Of a stretch of 6,931 bases of DNA, positions 1 to 6,634 are shown one piece after another. Position numbers and translations under genes: made by a program. The stretch covers positions 1 to 6,931 of the forward strand of contig JAHFFU010000052.1 in assembly GCA_023247835.1 (NCBI GenBank), read 5' to 3'. Numbering within the stretch: the first letter of the stretch is position 1; each line of letters opens with the position of its first letter. The stretch comes from Candidatus Bathyarchaeota archaeon (lineage in GTDB: Archaea > Thermoproteota > Bathyarchaeia > 40CM-2-53-6 > FEN-987). A model generated the notes under the pieces. The model was given only the letters and a program-made list of their open reading frames with translations. It made no database searches and was not told where the DNA came from.

Positions 1-200
1 CTTCCACCCCATAACTAACCCGAGAGGACGGTTCAAGCCCCGCTTGCTCGCGGAGTTGCCTCGGCGGGGGTAGTTCACCCTTCGTCCCTACGCGGCCTTC
101 TGGCAACGCCATTCACGCCAGATAAGTCCGTTACGCCGGATATTTAGCCCTACTTCTGGAAAACCCTCGTTACGCGCTTTCGTTCCCTACGGTCAACCAC
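1..200. other. Non-coding stretch with clustered inverted repeats; possible structured RNA or element end
   Basis: No frame in this stretch gives a recognisable protein. Several short inverted repeats lie side by side: AACC 17-20 with GGTT 30-33; CCCCGC 38-43 with GCGGGG 64-69, enclosing GAG 53-55 / CTC 60-62 around a four-base loop that reads GCAA on the minus strand; TCTGGC 99-104 with GCCAGA 117-122; and TCCG 127-130 with CGGA 137-140. GGGT 68-71 with ACCC 77-80 is an alternative pairing that excludes part of the second stem. Such a chain fits a structured RNA or the subterminal region of a small transposable element such as an IS200/IS605-type end. The strand is undetermined, and I recognise no known RNA family. 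No transposase or TnpB gene is visible. Confidence 0.3.
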
Positions 201-272
201 TCTTTCAACTCTAACTGATTTTTTCGGGGTTACTTGTAAGGTGACAACAAGGAAGAGTACAACGATACAGAC

Positions 273-350
273 GCTCCGAAGGCTGCTAAGAGGTTTTCTT
301 CCTGGGTGTATGATACCCTGGGCCCTGATACACCGATTCACTTCCTACGG
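273..350 (+). pseudogene. Remnant of an amrS-like radical SAM gene (C-terminal fragment)
   Basis: Read in frame from 273, this segment encodes about 26 residues, including AAKRFSSWVYDTLGPDTP and then IHFLR. They match the C-terminal region of the AmmeMemoRadiSam radical SAM protein at the right end of the window, which has AAKKLSSWVYDNLGPDTP and then IHFLR. At DNA level 282-349 agrees with 6799-6866 at 62 of 68 positions, and 319-349 is identical to 6836-6866. The same frame stays open upstream to a TAA at 237-239, with weaker resemblance (residues YNDTDAPK). Homology stops abruptly at 349/350, so the conserved FHPDYKM motif is missing, and the next bases are the stop codon of the opposite-strand dehydrogenase. 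It cannot make a functional enzyme. Differences are mostly synonymous or conservative, suggesting it was once coding and came from a paralogue or a related strain. Confidence 0.65.
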
Positions 351-1343
351 TCAAACATATCGACGCCGCGAAAGCCTAGATTTCATTCTCTTCGGAATCC
401 GTTCTTGAGCTTTGATTAGTTCAACAAGCTGTCGGTCTCGGTCCTTAGTAAGTTGGTCGAATGAGGCGTTCTTAAGAGATTTCATTTGTCTAACGCCTCG
501 AATTATTCTTCGTTGAGCGCCTGAAGGAAGTCTCTTCCATGCGGCCAAACTTTTCCATCTCGATTCGAATGACGGCGTAAGCTGGTCAAGGAAGTAACTT
601 ATTCCCCCAGGTCCTCCACCCAGGTGGTACGTTAAGAAAGGACCTTGAACGGCCCACCGCATGCCAGGTCCGAACCTGCACGCACGGTCAATGTCTTCAG
701 CTGAAGCTACTCCTCGCAGCAGGAGGGCAATGGCCTCGCGCCACACGGCTGCCGTCAGACGGTTTGCCAAGTATCCCGGTTGACCTTTTCTCACTTCGAC
801 CGTTTCCTTTCCAAGCTTCTTCATGAATTGGCAAGTCAGTTCGGTTGTTTCGTTAGATGTCCTACGGCCGGGAACGAGCTCGACGAGGGGAATGAGATAC
901 GCTGGATTGAATGGGTGGGCAATTATACACCGTTCCGGTCTTCTCACGGCGTTCTGGATCTTTGACATCAAGAGTCCCGATGAGCTGCTTGCAAGAATGG
1001 CATGCTCGGGCGCGAATCTGTCCATTTCTTGGAAAACCCTTCGTTTCAACTCATAGTCTTCGAAGACCGACTCCTGTATGTAATCGGCGTTTTCGACGGC
1101 TTCGGAGAGGCTTGTTGTCGTCTGAACTAGTTTTCGGGCGCGAGCTACCTCCAGACTCCGAATCATTCCGTTCTCTCTGAGTATGGTGAGTATCACGTTG
1201 AAACCTCCCAGCCCCTTTGAAACAGCCTTTTCATCCAAATCCTGGATGATTACGGGATATCCTCTCGACGCAAATAATGCCGCCCAACTTTGGCCGATAA
1301 GCCCAGATCCCACGCAGGCCGTTTTCCTAATTCTAACTCTCAT
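351..1343 (-). CDS. 3-hydroxyacyl-CoA dehydrogenase family oxidoreductase (lambda-crystallin / L-carnitine dehydrogenase-like)
   Basis: A 330-residue NAD-dependent dehydrogenase, cytosolic, expected to oxidise a beta-hydroxy acid or hydroxyacyl-CoA to the 3-oxo form. The N-terminal Rossmann fold carries GSGLIG at residues 12-17 and an acidic residue at the end of strand 2 (D35), which favours NAD over NADP. The family hallmarks follow: SSSSG 119-123, HPFNPAYLIPLVELVPG 143-159, and the C-terminal domain with N194 and FGPGMRW 224-230. S122, H143, E155 and N194 fit, with a constant offset of two, the catalytic set known for human CRYL1 (Ser124, His145, Glu157, Asn196). The length matches the short single-domain family, not FadB fusions. 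The ATG is preceded by GGTGA at 1350-1354 with a six-base gap. It is the last gene of the minus-strand block, 103 bases after the nitrilase, and its stop abuts the amrS remnant. The substrate (hydroxyacyl-CoA, carnitine-like or sugar acid) is undetermined. Confidence 0.9.
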   Translation of the reverse strand: MRVRIRKTACVGSGLIGQSWAALFASRGYPVIIQDLDEKAVSKGLGGFNVILTILRENGMIRSLEVARARKLVQTTTSLSEAVENADYIQESVFEDYELKRRVFQEMDRFAPEHAILASSSSGLLMSKIQNAVRRPERCIIAHPFNPAYLIPLVELVPGRRTSNETTELTCQFMKKLGKETVEVRKGQPGYLANRLTAAVWREAIALLLRGVASAEDIDRACRFGPGMRWAVQGPFLTYHLGGGPGGISYFLDQLTPSFESRWKSLAAWKRLPSGAQRRIIRGVRQMKSLKNASFDQLTKDRDRQLVELIKAQERIPKRMKSRLSRRRYV

Positions 1344-1349
1344 GATGGT

Positions 1350-1354
1350 TCACC
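1350..1354 (-). promoter_or_regulatory. Ribosome binding site of the dehydrogenase gene
   Basis: On the minus strand GGTGA lies six bases before the ATG at 1343. It is the clearest Shine-Dalgarno match in the window and supports that start codon. It also suggests that this gene is translated from an internal position of a transcript, not as a leaderless message. Confidence 0.5.
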
Positions 1355-1446
1355 GGAGTTCAGACCGTGGCGTTTCGTAATCAGAAAACAATCTGCCTGT
1401 TAAGGCTGAGCACGATGAAAAGTTACTGACTGGGCGGATCGTCGTG

Positions 1447-2244
1447 TTAAGAGCTGAGGGCACTGTAGGCTGCAGGTACTCTCTGCTCTAAGTATGGCAA
1501 TCTCTCCCTTTCCTTGAGAATTTCAGAAGGCTCGATGCGAGCTACAGCAAATGGTTGTGATTGATTAGCTCGAGCCAAGACATGGCATGCTGGGGATACT
1601 ACCTGGCTACGGCCGAAGAAGACAGTCCCCTCTTCGCGCCCTATCCTGTTTGAGAAAGCAACAAATACTCCATTTTCAGCTGCCCGGCTTCGGACATATA
1701 TGTCAACATGCCTTTCAAACGGTCTCATGTCAGCTGCAGGAAAGAATACTATCTGTGCCCCGCCCATGGCCATAATACGGGCGCTCTCCGGGAATTCGAG
1801 GTCGTAACAGATTCCGACTCCAATCCTCCCAATCTTGGTCTCGAAAACCGGAAATCGATCTCCGGGTGTGAAATACCTTCTCTCCTCGTTCCACAGGTGG
1901 ACTTTCCTGTAAACTCCAGCCAAGTCTCCTTCCGGAGTCATGAGAACTGCTGAATTGAAAATTCGATTCGACTGTGTGTCGCGTTCAGGCATCCCTGTAA
2001 TCAAGTAGAAGCCGAACTCGCGCGCGATCCTTCCCAATGTCTCGGTGGACGGACCTGGGGCAGGTTCAGCCAAATCCACCCATTTCTCATGCAACGTATA
2101 ACCCGTGGTTCCAAGTTCAGGAAAACATACGATGTCCACTTCCCTACGTCGGAGTCGTTGCGCCAGGCTCTCCATCTGACGTAGGTTTGCTCGTGTGTCT
2201 CCTAGCTTGCACTTCATTTGGGCGGCTGCGACAGTCTTAGTCAA
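1447..2244 (-). CDS. Carbon-nitrogen hydrolase (nitrilase superfamily amidase)
   Basis: A 265-residue cytosolic enzyme of the nitrilase superfamily, which cleaves non-peptide C-N bonds (amides, N-carbamoyl compounds or nitriles) through a Glu-Lys-Cys triad. All three residues are visible: E43 in FPELGTTGY, K114 in YRKVHLW, and C146 in GICYDLEFPE. The C-terminal LPYLEQRVPAAY (249-260) resembles the tail of aliphatic amidase and N-carbamoyl amidase members, so an amidase is likelier than a true nitrilase. Length is normal for a single-domain member. The start is a TTG at 2244: an in-frame TAG lies a few codons upstream, the next ATG falls inside the first beta strand, and no strong ribosome binding site is seen. 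It sits 70 bases after the phosphoesterase and 103 before the dehydrogenase on the same strand. The exact substrate is unknown. Confidence 0.9.
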   Translation of the reverse strand: MTKTVAAAQMKCKLGDTRANLRQMESLAQRLRRREVDIVCFPELGTTGYTLHEKWVDLAEPAPGPSTETLGRIAREFGFYLITGMPERDTQSNRIFNSAVLMTPEGDLAGVYRKVHLWNEERRYFTPGDRFPVFETKIGRIGVGICYDLEFPESARIMAMGGAQIVFFPAADMRPFERHVDIYVRSRAAENGVFVAFSNRIGREEGTVFFGRSQVVSPACHVLARANQSQPFAVARIEPSEILKERERLPYLEQRVPAAYSALSS

Positions 2245-2314
2245 GAAATATCTCGCGGGGGGAACCTAGACTTTGCGGGAATCTTAAGAGTTTCTGCGAA
2301 TTTGAGTGAAAGCC

Positions 2315-3286
2315 CTATGTTTCGACGCGGAGGCACTGCCGAATTTTGCCGCGTTCTAGGTCTACGATGTATCCCCTGAGAATTCCGCTCTGATATTCGC
2401 TGCCTGGGTTCACGCAGACGGTTCTGCCGATTTGGACCATTCCAGGGGATTCATGAACGTGGCCATGCAGGCTGCAAAGAGGCTGATATTTCTCAATCGC
2501 TGTCCTTACGGACGTACTTCCAACCGGGACCCTCACTAAGTCGCCCATAGTTACCTCCGGGCGGAGGTTCTCGTCGAGTTTTGGAGCAGTATCTAGGCCG
2601 CTGTCATAGGGTGGACAGTGCAGGTTGAAGACAGTATTTTCGTAACTGTCAAGCTGCGAGGCGGCCTTACTTATCATTTCCCAAAGTTGTTCCTCCGAGC
2701 ATTCCCTGGGGGTTTTCCAAGGGGTGGGATTGCTATATCCTATGCTAATCATCTTGTGAAACTGGTCTAACTCTACGACTTGGCTCTCAGGGTTTGTGGC
2801 AAAATCGGATTTCTTAATGATGCTGCCGGCCTCGGGTATGTCGTCATTGCCAGGCATGATGTACAGCTTTTTTCCCGTAGGTCGTAAGCGTTCTTCAGCT
2901 ATGGAAATCCATCTCTGTAGGGTTTCAAGCATGAGTTGATTGAAGAGCGCCCTCCGCTTCGAAGCGTTCCCTTCGAGCTCTTGAAGGCTTTGCGGATCTG
3001 TTGCGTACACATAGCAACCCGCGTTTCTAACCCTTGATTCAAGCTCTTTGAGTTCTTTCTGAGATCGGGCAGTCAAGTCCTGTCCCAGTACTTGCGCGCC
3101 GTAAGCGATGTATGAACCATCGGCGTTCCGTATTATTGGAACTATGGCTTTGCCGGTGAGGTCGCCGCTTAGGATCATTATGTTGGCTTTGTAGGTATCA
3201 TACGTTCCTGAGTTAACGAATTTCATGAAGAAGCGTTCGGAACCGTGAATGTCACACGTAAAGAATAATCTCGTGAAGCCGGCCAG
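2315..3286 (-). CDS. Calcineurin-like metallophosphoesterase, N-terminus without canonical start (possible frameshift)
   Basis: A two-metal phosphoesterase that hydrolyses a phosphomono- or diester; substrate unknown. Counting from the CTG at 3286, motifs in order are DIH of a DxH motif (codons 3253-3245, in TCDIHGSE), GD at residues 41-42 (LSGDLTGK), GND 146-148 (MPGNDD), H223 (NLHCPP) and GHVH 275-278, then NPGSEY 293-298. This is the complete metal-binding set. The first ATG in this frame is at 3226, but that start would drop DIH. The frame is open upstream to a TGA inside the permease end, with only CTG 3286 as a plausible near-canonical start, giving about 323 residues. Alternatively, ATG 3303-3301, which overlaps the permease stop as TAATG, is the true start. 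It lies in another frame, so one base would have to be missing between 3303 and about 3260. Translational coupling to the permease makes this attractive. Confidence 0.85.
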   Translation of the reverse strand: MAGFTRLFFTCDIHGSERFFMKFVNSGTYDTYKANIMILSGDLTGKAIVPIIRNADGSYIAYGAQVLGQDLTARSQKELKELESRVRNAGCYVYATDPQSLQELEGNASKRRALFNQLMLETLQRWISIAEERLRPTGKKLYIMPGNDDIPEAGSIIKKSDFATNPESQVVELDQFHKMISIGYSNPTPWKTPRECSEEQLWEMISKAASQLDSYENTVFNLHCPPYDSGLDTAPKLDENLRPEVTMGDLVRVPVGSTSVRTAIEKYQPLCSLHGHVHESPGMVQIGRTVCVNPGSEYQSGILRGYIVDLERGKIRQCLRVET

Positions 3287-3303
3287 TTCGTTCTCTTCTC
3301 CAT
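3227..3303 (-). other. Suspected frameshift or non-canonical start of the phosphoesterase
   Basis: The stretch encodes the conserved N-terminal strand and metal motif (RLFFTCDIHGSE) in the phosphoesterase frame, but has no ATG, GTG or TTG in that frame. The overlap TAATG (stop 3305-3303, start 3303-3301) opens another frame, reading MEKRTNWPASR before it runs out of frame and ends in a TGA at 3225-3223. A single base lost between 3303 and about 3260 would join the two. A CTG start at 3286 would also explain it. The sequence alone does not decide. Confidence 0.6.
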
Positions 3304-4964
3304 TACTCGGGTGGTACTCTCTTGAAGATCAATTCTACATTTATTCCGCGTCTCTTGTTGTACCATCTTGAAACTAGGAATATGGCGATGCCCAAGACGG
3401 TCAGAAACACTGTGAGGCTTATTCCTGAGCTTGCCGAGTATGTCCACAATTGCGTTGCTGGGGTAGAAGCAATCGAGGTGATTATGGGGCTGAAGTAAGC
3501 TATGCTGTACACTGGTATTATTATGATGAGCCAGACCACGCCGAGAATCGCAGGAATTGGTACGCCTGCGAATCTCTTCCATGGTGAGGATTCGTAGAGG
3601 TCTTTCCTTCTGAAGGGCAGCAGGAGGCTGTTGATTCCCGGCATTATCCAAGTGAGGGCGCTCAGCAGGACACTATACCAAGCGAGGGAGAGCAAGCTAA
3701 GCCCGTAGACGGAGGCGACGAAGAATACCCAGCCTCCAAAGGCTAGCAATAGGTAAGCTCTCACGGGGGTTGCTGTTCTTTCGTTTAACTTTGAAAACCA
3801 CGCAGGAGCCACCCTATCCATAGACCAAGCGAAGAGGAACCTCGACATGACTACTAAGTAGGCGGGGCAAAGGGCGAACATTAGCAGGCAGCCGCCAACG
3901 GTCACGAAGAGCCAGACGGGCCAGAGGTCAGGGCGCCCGATGATTCCGTAAACGGCATTCGTAGGCGGTATGCCCCCAAGGGGAGCGGCCGATGGGTTGA
4001 ACCAGTAAAGGTATCCCCATGAATTCGTTAACTCATAGCCGAATTTGGACACCATCGACCCGTTCAATAGGATCCAGATGAAGACCAGGTAGATGACGAC
4101 ACTGCCTATCATGGAGACTGCTGCGGTTCGTTTTAGTTTGCCCTTTAACTCTCCAGCAATGTAACCGGAGTACTGGAATCCTATTAGGTTGAAGAGGCCA
4201 AAGGCAAACATTGAAGCGAATAGCGGAAAAGTTGTAGCGCCGTACGTAATTCCAGCGCTGTTGGCGGCGTTTATAATATCTTGCACTTTTGTCCCCGCGT
4301 AGGTCTGCAGATTGCTTGCGAAGACATTCGGATCGATCGTGAACGTTCCCGCCGCCATTGTAACCGCGGCTACCACGGCAACTATACAGAACGCAGAGAT
4401 CACAGTATAGAACTTCTTGGGTGACATGATACTAATTAGTGCGATTAGGATTGTAATTATCGAACCGTAGATCAATTGATTCGAAGAAACGGATATCCAG
4501 GCGCTAGCAGCTGACCAACCTGAACTCGGGTTCACTGCCCCCATGGCGCCGAGAAACGCTTGGGTGCTGAGGTTTATGCTGGTAAGCTCAAAGGCAATTA
4601 TCGCGAGGTTGGTCCACACGAGCATCCACGATTCGAGCCAACCTAGAAGCGGGTGAACGATTCTCGAAGTAAAGACGTAATCCCCACCGCTTCGGGGCAT
4701 TACCATGACAAGGATGACGAAGATGAAGGCCATGATGAAGAGGGAAACCCCGGCAATCAAGTGCCCCCATGCCAGAGGAGCGACTCCAAGTATCACAGCG
4801 CCAGAAAAGAGTGACAGGAATAGGGGGGCCCAAAGGACAACGTTCCCTGAAAGGCTTGCAAGGTTGAAGAAGGTTGCATTGAACGTGCCGACAGCTCGGA
4901 CGAGGCCTGAAGCTTCACGTACGAACAGCCTACTTTTATCGGCCATGGAGGTTGGTGCTCTCAT
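3303..4964 (-). CDS. APC superfamily amino acid permease
   Basis: An integral cytoplasmic-membrane transporter, most likely a cation-coupled importer of an amino acid or related amine. The product is 553 residues, with about twelve hydrophobic segments (roughly 31-53, 60-89, 107-135, 160-180, 187-205, 245-263, 282-300, 347-370, 401-420, 423-450, 471-492, 513-533). APC features are the glycine-rich first helix (NLASLSGNVV), PRSGGDYVFTSR at 90-101 after helix 2, the GYIAGELKGKLKRT loop (267-280), and the cytosolic loop SRFLFAWSMDRVAPAWFSKL followed by TATPVRA (396-402). Length is normal. The alternative ATG at 4946 (giving MADKSRLF) is as likely as 4964, because a TATA-like box sits about 25 bases upstream of it. 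The stop overlaps an ATG as TAATG, pointing to coupling with the phosphoesterase. Adjacent hydrolases suggest it imports their substrate or a product; this is inference. Confidence 0.92.
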   Translation of the reverse strand: MRAPTSMADKSRLFVREASGLVRAVGTFNATFFNLASLSGNVVLWAPLFLSLFSGAVILGVAPLAWGHLIAGVSLFIMAFIFVILVMVMPRSGGDYVFTSRIVHPLLGWLESWMLVWTNLAIIAFELTSINLSTQAFLGAMGAVNPSSGWSAASAWISVSSNQLIYGSIITILIALISIMSPKKFYTVISAFCIVAVVAAVTMAAGTFTIDPNVFASNLQTYAGTKVQDIINAANSAGITYGATTFPLFASMFAFGLFNLIGFQYSGYIAGELKGKLKRTAAVSMIGSVVIYLVFIWILLNGSMVSKFGYELTNSWGYLYWFNPSAAPLGGIPPTNAVYGIIGRPDLWPVWLFVTVGGCLLMFALCPAYLVVMSRFLFAWSMDRVAPAWFSKLNERTATPVRAYLLLAFGGWVFFVASVYGLSLLSLAWYSVLLSALTWIMPGINSLLLPFRRKDLYESSPWKRFAGVPIPAILGVVWLIIIIPVYSIAYFSPIITSIASTPATQLWTYSASSGISLTVFLTVLGIAIFLVSRWYNKRRGINVELIFKRVPPE

Positions 4965-4966
4965 AA

Positions 4967-4974
4967 ACTATTTA
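4967..4974 (-). promoter_or_regulatory. Possible archaeal TATA box for the permease
   Basis: The minus strand reads TAAATAGT here, inside GCTAAATAGTTT. Its centre is about 25 bases from the ATG at 4946, the spacing expected for a leaderless archaeal transcript that starts on its first codon. No purine-rich BRE is obvious and no ribosome binding site precedes either candidate ATG. If real, it would uncouple permease expression from the peptidase gene. Confidence 0.3.
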
Positions 4975-5067
4975 GCTCTTTGCGCACTCGACAGCGGACC
5001 CCGGGAAAACTAGCGAAGGCTTTCCGACTCTTACGGGTTCATTCTTTCGGGCGATTACAGGTATATT

Positions 5068-6243
5068 CTAGGACAGGATTTTGAGAATGGCATCAGCATA
5101 TGTCGCCGTAGCCTGCTTAACCTGCCCTGTCGGCACATATTCATTTGAGCTATGGCCTAACTCCATTCTTCCCGGCCCGAACAGCACGGTCGACGTGCCT
5201 GCGTCATGCAAGAATGTGCCGTCGCAGAAACTCAGCGTGTGTTCGTGGGTCGGCTTTCCAATGACACCCCGTACGGCCTCTTCGATGGCCCTCACGAACT
5301 CGTTCCTTTCTTGAGTGAACCCATGCATCTTCTGGTTGACCTCTACGCTATTTTTCTCTCCGTTTGAATTGCTCTCAGCGACAAGTCGCATGACTTCGCC
5401 CAAAATCACATCGAGCACGTATTCACTCTCTTTCGTCGATTTTCTGGGTGCTATGCCGAGCAAGACATTCATTCCATAGAGCTCGTGGCTCATCCACGCA
5501 AACGACGGATATATGGGAACTGGAATTGGGGAGAGGTTCATTGTGTTTGGCATTCTCACTCCTTCGCATGAGAACACCTCTCTGAGCACGGGGAGTTCTG
5601 CGATCTTGGTGCACAGTTGGACTGCATTGAGAACCGCGCTTGAAGGCGTACCCAGGATTATCGTGGATCCGTGCCTTGACTCGCCTCGACTCGTCAGGTT
5701 AAAGTCAAGATATCCTGCTTGGCTGAGGCTGATCTTGAGGTCGGTTGGTTCACAAACTATCGCATAATCAACCTTCTCACTGTTCACGAACGTTGAGGTC
5801 CCCATTCCCCACGCTTCTTCGTCAACAACTAAAGTTAGAATCACGGTGCCGTCGATATCAGCTTCCGATCCCATTACCGCCCTTGCCGCAGTAATCATTG
5901 CTGCAACGCCGCTCTTCATATCGCTGGAGCCCCTTCCACGAAGAGCTCCTCCTTCCACCACAGTTTTGAATGGGTCTTTCATGTTTACACCGCTAACGGT
6001 GTCCACATGCCCATTCAGAACCAGTTTCTTTCTGCTTGAGGTTCCGAAGCGTGCTATGACATTATTTCTCTTTACTTCAGGCCGTTCAGGGAGGAATTTG
6101 TAGTAGTTTCCGGCACTGCGGACTTCCTGAAGCTTCACGTCAAAGCCATACTTCGTGAGTTCCTCAAAGAGAAATTCCGTTATTGGATTCTCATCAATTT
6201 CTTCATTGTTAAGATGCGGATTCACGCTCGGGATCTTGACCAA
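5068..6243 (-). CDS. M20 family metallopeptidase (ArgE/DapE/ACY1 type)
   Basis: A zinc-dependent amidohydrolase that removes acyl groups from N-acyl amino acids or cleaves small peptides in the cytosol. All catalytic positions are present, counted from the TTG start: H79 and D81 in NGHVDTV, bridging D108 in GRGSSDMKSG, catalytic E142 and metal-binding E143 in DEEAWGMGT, E165 in CEPTD, and H364 in GRMELGHSSNEYVP. The dimerisation domain (about 176-295) has H191 in ESRHGS, which in relatives reaches the partner's active site. At 391 residues it is slightly short at the N-terminus: codons upstream of the TTG, in frame, read EAVDLLAQ directly before LVKIPSVNP, the usual first helix of the family. 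The natural protein therefore probably begins further upstream, at up to 6297, although no ATG, GTG or TTG exists there. It is the first gene of the block, 103 bases before the permease. Substrate class (acetylornithine-like, diaminopimelate-like or other) is open. Confidence 0.9.
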   Translation of the reverse strand: MVKIPSVNPHLNNEEIDENPITEFLFEELTKYGFDVKLQEVRSAGNYYKFLPERPEVKRNNVIARFGTSSRKKLVLNGHVDTVSGVNMKDPFKTVVEGGALRGRGSSDMKSGVAAMITAARAVMGSEADIDGTVILTLVVDEEAWGMGTSTFVNSEKVDYAIVCEPTDLKISLSQAGYLDFNLTSRGESRHGSTIILGTPSSAVLNAVQLCTKIAELPVLREVFSCEGVRMPNTMNLSPIPVPIYPSFAWMSHELYGMNVLLGIAPRKSTKESEYVLDVILGEVMRLVAESNSNGEKNSVEVNQKMHGFTQERNEFVRAIEEAVRGVIGKPTHEHTLSFCDGTFLHDAGTSTVLFGPGRMELGHSSNEYVPTGQVKQATATYADAILKILS

Positions 6244-6321
6244 CTGCGCGAGCAGGTCTACCGCCTCAGGCCCGTTTGTTATCTTCTCAAACCCAATCGA
6301 GGTCGTCTCTTGCCAACCTCT
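6244..6321 (-). other. In-frame upstream coding extension of the M20 gene lacking a canonical start
   Basis: Between an in-frame TGA (6324-6322) and the TTG at 6243, the minus strand encodes residues including GFEKITNGPEAVDLLAQ, which join smoothly to LVKIPSVNP as in full-length M20 enzymes. The only possible initiators are ATT at 6297-6295, ATA 6282-6280 and CTG 6255-6253. GAGGT on the minus strand lies 18 bases before the ATT, too far for a normal ribosome site. Either a rare start codon is used, or the original start was lost by mutation, rearrangement or sequence error. Confidence 0.5.
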
Positions 6322-6597
6322 TCAGTTAACTCATTGAACAGACATGTCCTAACTAATGGCGCGCATAAAACAAGTTCGTCAGAGGCCCTGGTTTCTGATT
6401 GTGGGTGGCTCTTATCAGCGGCAGGGACTCGGTGGTCGCATCCTGAAATTCCTGGAGAAGTTCTTGCGGGACCTGGTAACAGAGACTGTAGAGGATGAGG
6501 CCAAATCCTTGGAAATACGCGTCCAAAGAATTCACCAACTCATCCGGGAAATTGTGGTCTCATCGAAGAAGACGCCGATGCAGGAAGAGAAGGACGC
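6298..6597. other. Stretch between the M20 gene and the amrS fragment, no clear gene
   Basis: No RNA gene, promoter or terminator is convincing here. One plus-strand frame stays open over the region and is listed separately as a doubtful small gene. The other frames contain stops, for example TAG 6489-6491 and TGA 6496-6498. No Cys-rich radical SAM motif (CxxxCxxC) appears in any plus frame, so the missing 5' half of amrS is not hidden here by a simple frameshift. The junction to recognisable amrS sequence lies at about 6597. Confidence 0.4.
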
Positions 6598-6634
6598 TCG
6601 AACGGATATGACACGCCCGACACTGTTGCTATGA
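6356..6634 (+). CDS. Doubtful small hypothetical protein
   Basis: A 92-residue frame starting at an ATG, of no family I recognise. After a short basic, glycine-containing start (WFLIVGGSYQRQGLGGR, about 12-28) it is mostly charged and helix-prone (about 29-80), with residues such as LVTETVEDEAKSLEIR suggesting one amphipathic helix or coiled coil. The last dozen residues (from about 6597) are translated out of frame from the amrS fragment, so if this was a gene its true 3' end is gone. No ribosome binding site is seen. It could equally be a chance frame; the helical composition is the only argument for it. Confidence 0.25.
   Translation: MARIKQVRQRPWFLIVGGSYQRQGLGGRILKFLEKFLRDLVTETVEDEAKSLEIRVQRIHQLIREIVVSSKKTPMQEEKDARTDMTRPTLLL

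Noticed and set aside
28..70. tRNA-like string GGTTCAAGCC near 30-39
   Set aside because: It resembles a T-loop, but no acceptor, anticodon or D arm can be built around it.
1..200. CRISPR array or rRNA fragment
   Set aside because: There are no regularly spaced direct repeats, and the few rRNA-like short words are not followed by conserved rRNA sequence.
218..224. T-run as a transcription terminator
   Set aside because: The run of T is on the plus strand with no gene ending just before it; downstream of the dehydrogenase on the minus strand there is no comparable T-tract.
150..341. Minus-strand frame of 63 codons
   Set aside because: It lies antisense to the amrS remnant and resembles no protein; the plus-strand reading has clear homology to the right-end gene.
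3223..3651. Minus-strand frame of 142 codons overlapping the permease end
   Set aside because: Most of it is a shadow frame of the permease. Only its internal ATG at 3303 is of interest, as the possible original start of the phosphoesterase.
4588..4833. Minus-strand frame of 81 codons inside the permease
   Set aside because: It is an alternative frame of a well-supported membrane protein gene, with no family resemblance.
6353..6538. Minus-strand frame of 61 codons upstream of the peptidase
   Set aside because: No homology, no ribosome binding site, and no continuity with the peptidase frame.
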